From contig NZ_CP029773.1 in the NCBI RefSeq assembly GCF_003205835.1, forward strand, positions 3,442,501 to 3,506,500: DNA of 64,000 bases, written 5' to 3'. Position numbers and translations under genes: made by a program. Below the pieces are notes generated by a model. That model made no database searches. It was not told where the DNA came from and was given only the letters and a program-made list of their open reading frames with translations. This stretch comes from Stenotrophomonas maltophilia. GTDB lineage: Bacteria; Pseudomonadota; Gammaproteobacteria; Xanthomonadales; Xanthomonadaceae. This document shows positions 42,358 to 52,767 of this stretch, one piece after another (position 1 is the first letter of the stretch; the number at the start of each line of letters is the position of its first letter).

Positions 42358-43395
42358 TCAGGCCCGTGCCAGCAGGCGCACGGCACGCGGTTCGGCCACG
42401 GCCACCAGCAGGCGCTCCAGCGCCAGCCAGGCATCGCCGTCGGCCCGCCCCTTGGCGATACGGTCGACCAGTCCCGCTTCCGCCACGAAGCGCTCCCAAC
42501 GCTTGCTTTCCGGGTGCCGCTGCAGCGCGCGCTTGTACGGCGCCTGTCGCGATTCCCAGATGCCGCGTGATTTCATCTCGGCGGCCAGATTGCCGCCACG
42601 GGCCTGCACCCGGGCCAGGCCGGCCCCGGCCAGCAACTCTCGGATCACCATCGGCATCAGCGCGGCTACCGCCTCGCCTTCGCCGCGCAGGCCGGCCAGC
42701 ATGCGCAGCACCGCCGGCGGCTGGCCGGAGAAGGTGGCCTCCACCAGCCGGAACACGTCATAGCGGGCGGCATCTGTCACCAGCGATTCCATCCGTTCCA
42801 CGTCCAGCGGTTGGCCATCGGCCAGCAACGCCAGCTTGTCGATTTCCTGGGCGGCGGCCAGCAGGTTGCCTTCCACCCGCTCGGCCAGGCGCTGCACGGC
42901 GGCCGGGTCCGCGCGCAGGCCCTTGCCGCGCAGTCGGCGCTCGATCCAGTCCGGCAGTTCGTGCGGCTTGATCGCCCACGCCACCGACAGCACGCCGATG
43001 CGGTTGACCGCTTCGGCCCACTTGCCCTGGTGCGCCTTGCTCCATTCGTTGGCGGTGATCATCAGCACCACGTCCGGCGCCGGATTGGCGCAGAACTGGC
43101 TGATCACCTCGGCGCCGTCCTTGCCCGGCTTGCCGCTGGGCAGGCGCACCTCGACCAGGCGGCGGGCACTGAACAGGCTGGGCGCGTTGAAGCTGGCGTC
43201 GAGCTGGTTCCAGTCGAAATCGCGGCCATCGGCGTCGAACACCTCGCGCTCGCCGATGCCGGCGGCACGCGCCCGCGCACGGATGGCGTCAGCCGCCTCC
43301 AGCACGCGCAGGGTTTCCGGGCCGGCAATCAGGTAGACCGGCACCAGCGCGGTATCAGCGCTCTGGCTGGCCAGCTGCTCCGGACGCAGTTCCAT
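42358..43395 (-). CDS. holA: DNA polymerase III delta subunit
   Basis: A 345-residue clamp-loader subunit that opens the beta sliding clamp. N-terminal MELRPEQLASQ and VYLIAGPETLRVLEAADAIRARA, then FDWNQLDASFNAPSLFSARRLVEVRLPSGKPG, match HolA domain I. A C-terminal helical bundle with LLRMLAGLRGEGEAVAALMPMVIREL follows. The N-terminal AAA+ domain has no Walker ATP site, normal for delta. It lies between lptE and nadD with gaps of only 9 and 3 bases. Confidence 0.94.
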   Translation of the reverse strand: MELRPEQLASQSADTALVPVYLIAGPETLRVLEAADAIRARARAAGIGEREVFDADGRDFDWNQLDASFNAPSLFSARRLVEVRLPSGKPGKDGAEVISQFCANPAPDVVLMITANEWSKAHQGKWAEAVNRIGVLSVAWAIKPHELPDWIERRLRGKGLRADPAAVQRLAERVEGNLLAAAQEIDKLALLADGQPLDVERMESLVTDAARYDVFRLVEATFSGQPPAVLRMLAGLRGEGEAVAALMPMVIRELLAGAGLARVQARGGNLAAEMKSRGIWESRQAPYKRALQRHPESKRWERFVAEAGLVDRIAKGRADGDAWLALERLLVAVAEPRAVRLLARA

Positions 43396-43404
43396 CGCAG
43401 CGGC

Positions 43405-43989
43405 TCAGTGCTTGGTTGCGGGGACCGGCTCGGCCGGCACCGCACCTTCCACCGGCTTGGCCTTCGGTGCCGACAGGCTGCCGCCCTTCTCGATCTCGGC
43501 ACGGACCACGCTGTCGATGCGGCGGATGATCGACGCCGACATTTCGCGGCGCAGTTCATCGGCCAGGATCTCGCGTTCGGTGGTGGTACCGGTGGCGTCG
43601 GTCGGCGGCGACACGTAGTCGCGCGAGAGCTCGATCACCTGCTGCGGCACCAGCTCGCTGCCATCCTCACGACGGAAGATGAAGATCACGGCATAGCGCA
43701 GGCTGTACTCCTGCGCACGGCCCTGCGAGTCGATGGCGATCGGCAGGTCGCCCCAGCGCTCGGACAGCACCTGCAGCTGGGTACTGGGTTCCTTGCTGTC
43801 CTCATCGGCCAGCTTGGCACCGGACGCCAGCAGGCTGCGGTTGAGCAGCTTGACCAGTTCACTGTACGGGGCGGTGGAGACCACCTTCACCGGCGCCGTA
43901 TCGGTCGGCAGCATCAGCTTGTTGCGCAGATGGAAACCGCAGCCGGCGAGGCCGAGGACAAGAACGAGGGCAAGCAGGATTCGGGTCAT
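43405..43989 (-). CDS. lptE: LPS-assembly lipoprotein LptE
   Basis: A 194-residue outer-membrane lipoprotein that plugs the LptD barrel during LPS export. The signal peptide has lipobox LAGC (Cys17), followed at once by GFHLRN, the LptE hallmark. ADELRREMSASIIRRI near the end is the conserved helix. A C-terminal Lys/Pro/Ala tail (about 25 residues) extends beyond the E. coli form. Start MTRILLALVLVLG is used. Next to leuS and holA as in E. coli. Confidence 0.95.
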   Translation of the reverse strand: MTRILLALVLVLGLAGCGFHLRNKLMLPTDTAPVKVVSTAPYSELVKLLNRSLLASGAKLADEDSKEPSTQLQVLSERWGDLPIAIDSQGRAQEYSLRYAVIFIFRREDGSELVPQQVIELSRDYVSPPTDATGTTTEREILADELRREMSASIIRRIDSVVRAEIEKGGSLSAPKAKPVEGAVPAEPVPATKH

Positions 43990-44089
43990 GGAGACAGTCT
44001 GGCGGAGCCGGGCGATCACGGCAACACACAGCGTGCCCGAAGCCGCGTGAATGCAGGGCCATCAAGTGCACTGCCCTGCACCGGAAGGG

Positions 44090-44116
44090 CACCGGCCACC
44101 GCACGGGTGGCCGGTG
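44090..44116 (-). terminator. Hairpin between leuS and lptE
   Basis: CACCGGCCACC/GGTGGCCGGTG perfect 11-bp stem with 5-base loop, ten bases past the leuS stop on the minus strand. A TGCAGGGC/GCCCTGCA hairpin follows. There is no T-run, so partial termination or mRNA processing rather than a full stop is likely. Confidence 0.45.
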
Positions 44117-44125
44117 CGGGGTACA

Positions 44126-46873
<2,748 letters not shown>

Positions 46874-47476
46874 TCAGCGCGGTCGCGACAGCGGCAGGGC
46901 CAGTGCCAGCCAGACCGCCCAGCAGGCGAATGCAAGCCGTTGTGCCAGTGGTGCCGGCAGCACACCCTGCAGCGCAAAGGCAGCCAGCGCCGCCAGCACG
47001 CCACAGGCGAGCGCCACCCCGCCCAGGGCGCGACCGTGCGTCTGGCGCAGCTGCGAGATGCCCAGCAACAGGGTGCCGGCGACGAAGCCCAGCACCCAGA
47101 CCATCCAGGCACTGGCGTGCAGCTGGCTGGCCGGCCCGTGCAGATCGTCCACATCCAGCGGCATCAAGCCCATCGCGGCGAAGGCCAGCCCGCCCAGCAA
47201 CAGCATCTGGCTGCCCACCCGCGGCGCCCAGCCAGCGCTGGCCGGCAGCTGCCGGCGCAGGCACTCGGCCACGACCACCGCCAACAGGCCCGGCAGTACG
47301 AAACCCAGCAGATTGAAGGCCAGCGCGTGCGGCACACCCTGCGCGCCCAGCAGGGCCACCGGGTGCCGCGCCTGTGCATAACCTTCCAGGCCGGTGCCGA
47401 AACCCAGCACCGCCAGCACGAACAGCAGCGCGGCGATCAGCCCGGACAGGCGCAACAGCGGGGACAGTGAAGACAT
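46874..47476 (-). CDS. DUF998-family membrane protein
   Basis: A 200-residue integral membrane protein with six or so hydrophobic helices (SGLIAALLFVLAVLGFG at residues 11-27; HALAFNLLGFVLPGLLAVVVA; the last ends LALPLSRPR). PHALAFNLLGFVLPG and a GLMPLDVDDLHGPASQLHASAW loop fit the DUF998 family, whose function is unknown. ATG 47476 is the natural start; open frame extends further upstream but through the thioredoxin promoter. Separated from leuS by about 100 bases and divergent from the thioredoxin gene. Confidence 0.75.
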   Translation of the reverse strand: MSSLSPLLRLSGLIAALLFVLAVLGFGTGLEGYAQARHPVALLGAQGVPHALAFNLLGFVLPGLLAVVVAECLRRQLPASAGWAPRVGSQMLLLGGLAFAAMGLMPLDVDDLHGPASQLHASAWMVWVLGFVAGTLLLGISQLRQTHGRALGGVALACGVLAALAAFALQGVLPAPLAQRLAFACWAVWLALALPLSRPR

Positions 47477-47578
47477 GCAGGCTCCGGAACAACAGCGACA
47501 GGAAGGCCGCATTGTCGGGTATTTGCCGCAGCCCGGGTTGAGACCGACATCGATCGTCACCATAGAATCGGTCTCCAG

Positions 47579-48457
47579 ATGCCAAACGATGCCTCTCCCA
47601 TGACCGAGACGACCTACGTATTCGACGCCACCACTGCGACCTTCGAGGCCGAAGTCCTGCAGAAGTCGCTGCAGACGCCGGTGCTGGTCGACTTCTGGGC
47701 CACCTGGTGCGGGCCGTGCAAGAGCCTCGGCCCGATGCTGGAAAAGCTGGCGGCCGAATACAACGGCGCCTTCGAACTGGCCAAGGTCGACGTCGACAAG
47801 GAGCAGCAGATCGCTGCGGCTTTCCAGATCCGCTCGGTGCCGACCGTGTTCTTGGTCAAGGGCGGCCAGCTGGTGGATGGCTTCCCCGGCGCCATTCCGG
47901 AAGGCCAGTTGCGCGAGTTCCTGGCCCAGCACGGCATCGTGCCGGCCGACCTCGGTGACACCGCTGCCGAGGACGAAGCACCGCTGGACCCGCAGGCACA
48001 GGTGGACGTGCTGCGCGCACAGATCGCCGCCGAGCCGGACAAGGATGAGCTGAAGCTCGATCTGGCCCTTGCCCTGCTGCAGATCGGCGGTGTGGACGAG
48101 GCCGACACGCTGATCGACGGCCTGCCCGCCAACCTCGCCACCGACGACCGCGCCGTGCGCGCCCGCGCGCGCCTGTCCTTCGCCGCTGCACTGAAGGACG
48201 CGCCCGCGGCTGAGGTGCTGGACGCGCGCATTGCCGCCGATGGCAACGACCTCAAGGCCCGCCACCTGCGTGGCGTGCAGTTGCTGCTGGGCGGCCACGA
48301 CGAGGCCGCGCTGGCGCAGTTCCTGGAAATGCTGCGGATCGACCGCACCTTCGAAGAAGGACTGCCGCGCAAGGCCCTGATCGACGCCTTCAATGTGATC
48401 TCCGACGAGGACCTGGTCGGCCAGTACCGCCGCCGGATGGCCTCCCTGCTGTTCTGA
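47579..48457 (+). CDS. Thioredoxin-TPR chaperone (CnoX/YbbN-like)
   Basis: A 292-residue two-domain protein. The N-terminal thioredoxin fold has active-site WCGPC (Cys44, Cys47) and the cis-proline loop SVPTVFLVKGG. A C-terminal TPR-like helical domain (about residues 135-292) contains LDLALALLQIGGVDEADTLI and FLEMLRIDRTFEEGLPRKALIDAF. CnoX protects substrates from over-oxidation and passes them to GroEL. E. coli CnoX lacks the full CxxC, whereas this protein keeps both cysteines and may be redox-active. A later ATG (MTETTY) is possible. Confidence 0.92.
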   Translation: MPNDASPMTETTYVFDATTATFEAEVLQKSLQTPVLVDFWATWCGPCKSLGPMLEKLAAEYNGAFELAKVDVDKEQQIAAAFQIRSVPTVFLVKGGQLVDGFPGAIPEGQLREFLAQHGIVPADLGDTAAEDEAPLDPQAQVDVLRAQIAAEPDKDELKLDLALALLQIGGVDEADTLIDGLPANLATDDRAVRARARLSFAAALKDAPAAEVLDARIAADGNDLKARHLRGVQLLLGGHDEAALAQFLEMLRIDRTFEEGLPRKALIDAFNVISDEDLVGQYRRRMASLLF

Positions 48458-48639
48458 ACGGGAACATGCTTCGTTCAGAATCCCTGCACTGAACGCGGGC
48501 AATAATGCGCTGGATGGCGGCCGTACGGCCGCCACGATCCGTTCGGGGGGATGAGGTCGGGGCCATGGGGTCTTGCAGCTGCGCCCCCGCATTGCCGGGA
48601 TTGCAAACTGTGACCTTCGTCCGCTCGCTGTTGTTCGCC

Positions 48640-50265
48640 ATGCGCTTCCAGGGTGCCTTGCTCTGCGCCCTCCTCCTGCTGCCGGGTCTGGCCGGTGCCC
48701 AGGACTGGAACTACCGGGTCCGTCCCGGCGATACCCTGTGGGACCTGGGTGGCCTGTACCTCAAGCCCTCGGTACCCTGGCAGCAACTGCAACAGCACAA
48801 CCGCATCGACAATCCCTACCAGCTGCCCCCCGGCCAGCTGCTGCGCTTCCCCATCAGCTGGCTGCGCATCGAACCGGCGCCCGCCCGCGTACTGTCCGTG
48901 CGTGGCAAGGTCGAGCTGTCTGGCGCCGACGGCAGCGCCACGCGCGCGGTCCTGGCCGGCGAGCAGCTGCGTATCGGCGATACCGTGCAGACCGAAGGCG
49001 ACTCCAGCATCACGCTTGAATTCGCCGATGCCTCGCGCCTGCAGTTGCGCGAGCATTCGCGCCTGCGCCTGGACCAACTCAGCCGCTATGGCCATACCGG
49101 CATGGTCGACACCCGCCTGCGCCTGCAGCAGGGACGCGCCAGCAACCGGGTGACGCCGGCCCGCGGTCCGGCATCGCGCTACATCATCGATGCCCCCACC
49201 GCCACCAGCAGCGTGCGCGGCACCGTGTTCCGGGTCAGTGCCGGCGACACCGGCCAGGTCGCGGCCACCGAGGTCCTGCAGGGCAAGGTGCAGGTCGGCA
49301 ACACCCACGGCCAGCGCCTGGTCCGGCCAGGACAGGCCACCCGCAGCGGCAGCGCTGACGCAGCCCCCGCTGCGGTCTCTCCCCTGCTGCCCGCTCCGAC
49401 GCTGCGCAACGACCAACTTCGGCTGGCGCCGCTGCCGACCCTGCTGGCCTGGGAAGCGGTTCCCGGCGCCGCACACTACCGCGTGGAAGTGGTACAAGCC
49501 GCAACACCGGAAATTCTGCTCTTTGCCGCGACCACCGCTGACACCCACCTGGCCATCGGCGATCTGCCGCCCGGCCAGCTGCGTATCCTGCTGCGTGCTG
49601 TCGACGCACAGGGTGTGGAAGGCCTGGATGCCAGCGCCGATTTCGAACTCAGCGACCAGCCGCCGCCGCCACTGACGGTGGCCCCGCTGCATGGGCAGAC
49701 GATCAACAGCGACCGACCGCGCTTCCGTTGGAGCCAGGCCCCCGGCGCGCGCAGCAGCGTACTGCAGATCGCCGCCGAGCCGAGCTTCGTGCAACCGCTG
49801 CAGGAACAGACGACCCCTGGCACCGACCTGCGCCTGGCGCAGCCACTGCCGCCGGGCCAGTACTTCTGGCGCGTGGCCTCGCGCGATGGCAACGGCCACC
49901 AGGGCCGCTACGGCCAGGCGCTGCCGCTGCAGCTGAGCAATGAACCGGTTGATCCGGCGCTGCAGCCGCCGGAAGCCGCGCATGGCGAGCTGACGCTGCG
50001 CTGGCAGGCGGGCAGCGAAGGCCAGCGCTATCGGGTGCAGGTCGATCGCCGCGGAGACTTCAAGGCGCCGCTGGTCGATGAGACAGTGGTCGAGCCGCAG
50101 GTCAGCTTCAAGCGGCCCTGGAGCGGCACCCTGCACGTGCGCGTGCAGTACATCGACGATGACGGTCATGCAGGCGAGTACTCTCCTGCGCAGCAGATCA
50201 AGCTGCCCTGCCGCCTGTGCTACGGCGCTGGCGGCGGCGCCCTGCTGCTGTGGCTGTTGTTATGA
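48640..50265 (+). CDS. Secreted LysM-FecR domain protein
   Basis: A 541-residue exported protein. The signal peptide is cleaved after LAGA (residue 20). A LysM domain (YRVRPGDTLWDLGGLYL to LPPGQLLRF, residues 25-70) suits peptidoglycan binding. A FecR domain (about 90-230; VLSVRGKVELSG, then ASRYIIDAPTATSSVRGTVFRV) and fibronectin-like repeats follow. The last 13 residues (GGGALLLWLLL at the end) are hydrophobic and could be a membrane tail. A GTG at 48610 is an alternative start. The stop overlaps the next gene as ATGA, so it is made together with the CHASE2-GGDEF protein. A sensor or ligand-presenting role is inferred. Confidence 0.85.
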   Translation: MRFQGALLCALLLLPGLAGAQDWNYRVRPGDTLWDLGGLYLKPSVPWQQLQQHNRIDNPYQLPPGQLLRFPISWLRIEPAPARVLSVRGKVELSGADGSATRAVLAGEQLRIGDTVQTEGDSSITLEFADASRLQLREHSRLRLDQLSRYGHTGMVDTRLRLQQGRASNRVTPARGPASRYIIDAPTATSSVRGTVFRVSAGDTGQVAATEVLQGKVQVGNTHGQRLVRPGQATRSGSADAAPAAVSPLLPAPTLRNDQLRLAPLPTLLAWEAVPGAAHYRVEVVQAATPEILLFAATTADTHLAIGDLPPGQLRILLRAVDAQGVEGLDASADFELSDQPPPPLTVAPLHGQTINSDRPRFRWSQAPGARSSVLQIAAEPSFVQPLQEQTTPGTDLRLAQPLPPGQYFWRVASRDGNGHQGRYGQALPLQLSNEPVDPALQPPEAAHGELTLRWQAGSEGQRYRVQVDRRGDFKAPLVDETVVEPQVSFKRPWSGTLHVRVQYIDDDGHAGEYSPAQQIKLPCRLCYGAGGGALLLWLLL

Positions 50266-51884
50266 GGCGCTCGCCACTGCCGTGGTCGAAGCGGATCCTG
50301 CTGGCGCTGCTGGCCGGCGTGCTGACCGTGATCGCCAGCCAGGGCCAGTGGCTGTGGCGGCAGGATGAAGCCGCCTACGATGCCATGGTCGGCAACTGGG
50401 ACTATCGTCCCGATCCAAGCGTGCTGATCGTGGCGATCGACGAAGGCAGCCTGCAGCGCATCGGCCAGTGGCCGTGGCCGCGCTCGATCCACGCACGCCT
50501 GCTGGATCGCCTGACCGATGCCGGCGCCGAGCGCGTCGCGCTGGACCTGATGCTGTCCGAGCCGGACCGCCGCGACAGCCGCCAGGACGAGGCGCTGGCC
50601 GCGGCCATCCGCCGCAATGGCCGGGTGGTGCTGCCGGTGCTGGCCGCGCCCGCGGCCGGTGATCGCATGGCCGAGGAAATGCTGCCGGTACCGCAGATTG
50701 CGGCCAGTGCCGCCGCCATCGGCCACACCGATGTTGAAGTGGACGGCGATGGCGTCGCCCGCGGCGTCTACCTGCACGCTGGCATCGGCATGGCCCATTG
50801 GCCCGCGCTCGGATTGGCCCTTGCGGGCCTCCCCGCGGGCGCTGTGCGCGGCCTGCCCGACCCCGATCCGGGGGTGAGCTCGCCCTATCAATGGCGACGC
50901 GACGACTACGTGCGGGTGCGCTACGCCGGTCCGCCCGAGCGGCTGCCGCAGGTTTCCTACGTGGACGTGCTCGATGGCCATGTGGACATGGCGATGTTGC
51001 ACGGCCGTCGCATCGTCGTCGGCATGACCGCCAGTGGCATCGCACCACGGCTGTTGACGCCAACCACCCGCGAGTTCTGGATGAGTGGCAGCGAGTACCA
51101 GGCCAACATCGCCTCGATGCTGCTGCAGCACAAGCAGATCGACCTGCTGCCGCGCCTCTGGCAGCACGCCATCAGTGGTGTGGTGGTTGCGCTGTGCGTG
51201 CTCCTGCTCGGCCTGCGCCTGCCGTGGCTGGCCGCGCTGGCATCACTGCCGGCGGCGCCGTTGCTGAGCTGGGTGCTGCTGCGCGCAAGCGACCTGTGGT
51301 GGGCGCCGGCTACCGCCATGCTGGGCGTTCTGCTGGTGTTGCTGGCCTGGGCGATCTGGCGGATCTCGGCCTGGCACCGCCAGGCCAACCGCGACGCGCT
51401 GACCGGTCTTGGCAACCGCCTGCGCTTCGAGCAGTCGCTGCAGCAGGAATGCGATGCCGCCCGGCGCAGTGGCAAGCCGTTGAGCCTGGCGCTGATCGAC
51501 GTCGACCATTTCAAGCGCCACAACGACCGCCATGGCCACCAGGTGGGCGACCGCGTGCTGCGCGATGTCGCCCGCCTGATCGGCGCGCATGCGCGGCGCC
51601 CGCGTGACATGGCCGCACGTTACGGCGGTGACGAATTCGCACTGGTGCTGCCGGATACGCCAGCCGAGGGGGCGCGCCTGGTGATCGAGGACCTGATCGC
51701 ATGCGTGCGGGCGCTGCCGGCGCCCGGCGATGCCAGCGACGGTGCCGTCACCCTCACCATCGGCGTGTTCACCCGCGTGCCTGACGGCGATCTGCAACCA
51801 CACCATTTCGTCGAAGGCGCCGACACCGCGTTGTACCAGGCCAAGGCCAATGGGCGCGACGGGTATGTCATCGACGGCCCATGA
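50262..51884 (+). CDS. CHASE2-GGDEF diguanylate cyclase
   Basis: A 540-residue inner-membrane receptor that makes cyclic di-GMP. An N-terminal helix (about residues 10-27) leads to a periplasmic CHASE2 domain (about 30-280; DPSVLIVAIDEGSLQRIGQWPWPRS is its signature). Three helices (about 305-375) link it to a cytoplasmic GGDEF domain (NRDALTGLGNRLRFEQ onward). The active site GGDEF is intact (Gly455-Phe459), and an inhibitory RxxD site (Arg446-Asp449) lies five residues before it, so catalysis and product feedback are both expected. Its start overlaps the LysM-FecR gene by four bases, suggesting a two-protein signalling module. Confidence 0.94.
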   Translation: MRRSPLPWSKRILLALLAGVLTVIASQGQWLWRQDEAAYDAMVGNWDYRPDPSVLIVAIDEGSLQRIGQWPWPRSIHARLLDRLTDAGAERVALDLMLSEPDRRDSRQDEALAAAIRRNGRVVLPVLAAPAAGDRMAEEMLPVPQIAASAAAIGHTDVEVDGDGVARGVYLHAGIGMAHWPALGLALAGLPAGAVRGLPDPDPGVSSPYQWRRDDYVRVRYAGPPERLPQVSYVDVLDGHVDMAMLHGRRIVVGMTASGIAPRLLTPTTREFWMSGSEYQANIASMLLQHKQIDLLPRLWQHAISGVVVALCVLLLGLRLPWLAALASLPAAPLLSWVLLRASDLWWAPATAMLGVLLVLLAWAIWRISAWHRQANRDALTGLGNRLRFEQSLQQECDAARRSGKPLSLALIDVDHFKRHNDRHGHQVGDRVLRDVARLIGAHARRPRDMAARYGGDEFALVLPDTPAEGARLVIEDLIACVRALPAPGDASDGAVTLTIGVFTRVPDGDLQPHHFVEGADTALYQAKANGRDGYVIDGP

Positions 51885-51905
51885 GGCAGGATATGCACAC
51901 CCCCT

Positions 51906-51927
51906 GTAGAGTCGAGCTTGCTCGACT
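51906..51927. repeat. SMAG palindrome beside a RAYT remnant
   Basis: GTAG plus AGTCGAGC/GCTCGACT stem with TT loop. The half-sequence AGTCGAGCTT recurs inverted at 52192-52201 on the other side of the transposase remnant. Confidence 0.85.
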
Positions 51928-51936
51928 GCCTCCGCC

Positions 51937-52185
51937 TCATTCCAGCGGCCAGCGACACCACGCAAGCGGATAGTCTCCCAGCCGCGATGTCAGGCCCGTA
52001 CGCACTGGGTTGGCCAGTACATACAGTGACTGTTGCCGAACATCCGCCTCATTCCGGATCAGATGATCGTAGTAGCCCCGCTGCCACACCGGCCGTCCTT
52101 CATCGGAGTGCGCAGTGACTGCAATGGCCACTCTGGACTTCAGTGACTGCATGCATCGCCCCAGGGTTCCTTGACGCAGCTGCAT
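51937..52185 (-). pseudogene. REP-associated tyrosine transposase (RAYT/TnpA-REP) remnant
   Basis: An 82-residue open frame that matches the C-terminal half of RAYT proteins: GRPVWQRGYYDHLIRNEADVRQQSLYVLANPVRTGL and the closing GDYPLAWCRWPLE. The N-terminal half, including the HUH metal site and the usual MPDH motif, is absent, so it cannot be active. RAYTs mobilise REP-type palindromes, and this one is bracketed by inverted SMAG half-sequences (51910-51919 and 52192-52201), the expected arrangement for a SMAG-linked RAYT. Whether a stand-alone peptide is made is unknown; I treat it as a relic. Confidence 0.75.
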
Positions 52186-52191
52186 GACCCC

Positions 52192-52201
52192 AAGCTCGAC
52201 T
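52192..52201. repeat. Inverted SMAG half-site flanking the RAYT remnant
   Basis: AAGCTCGACT is the exact reverse complement of 51910-51919 in the SMAG on the other side of the remnant. No full hairpin survives here. Confidence 0.6.
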
Positions 52202-52307
52202 CAACAATTCGCCGGACCACGCCCGAATCGTGCGGACGCTCGCCCGGGGTGCAACATACGCATGCGAATGGTTAGACTGGACGCCTCGCCCTGCGCCCCG
52301 GACCCGC

Positions 52308-52760
52308 ATGAACGCCCGCCTGTTCCGCTTCGGCATCAACCTCTGGCCGCCGTTCCTGTTCACCGGCATCCACGTCACCCGCATCACTCCCGACTACCGG
52401 CAGATCGATGTCGAAATGCGATTGCGGCCCTGGAACCGGAACTATGTCGGTACCCACTTCGGCGGCAGCCTGTTCGCGATGACCGATCCGTTCTGGATGC
52501 TCGGCCTGCTGCATATCCTTGGCCGTGACTACTACGTGTGGGACCGCGCCGGTGCCATCGATTTCCTCAAGCCCGGCCGCGGTACCGTGCGTACCTCGTT
52601 CCGCATCGACGACGCACTGCTGGACGAACTGCGCGCCGAAGCCGCCGCTGGTGACAAAGTGCTGAGATGGTTCAGCAATGATGTCGTCGATGAAAGCGGC
52701 GAGGTGGTCGCCCAGGTGCGCAAGCAGGTCTACCTGCGGTTGAAGCCACACGCACGCTGA
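52308..52760 (+). CDS. DUF4442 hotdog-fold thioesterase-like protein
   Basis: A 150-residue protein of the DUF4442/YiiD-C-like hotdog superfamily. NLWPPFLFTGIHVTRITPDYRQIDVEMRLRPWNRNYVGTHFGGSLFAMTDPFW contains the family signature NxxGTHFGGSLxxMxD. The likely fold is acyl-CoA or acyl-ACP thioesterase-like, but activity for this family is not proven. ATG 52308 is chosen because the longer frame begins in the RAYT/SMAG flank. Its neighbour on the opposite strand ends eight bases away. Confidence 0.82.
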   Translation: MNARLFRFGINLWPPFLFTGIHVTRITPDYRQIDVEMRLRPWNRNYVGTHFGGSLFAMTDPFWMLGLLHILGRDYYVWDRAGAIDFLKPGRGTVRTSFRIDDALLDELRAEAAAGDKVLRWFSNDVVDESGEVVAQVRKQVYLRLKPHAR

Positions 52761-52767
52761 GCGCGCT

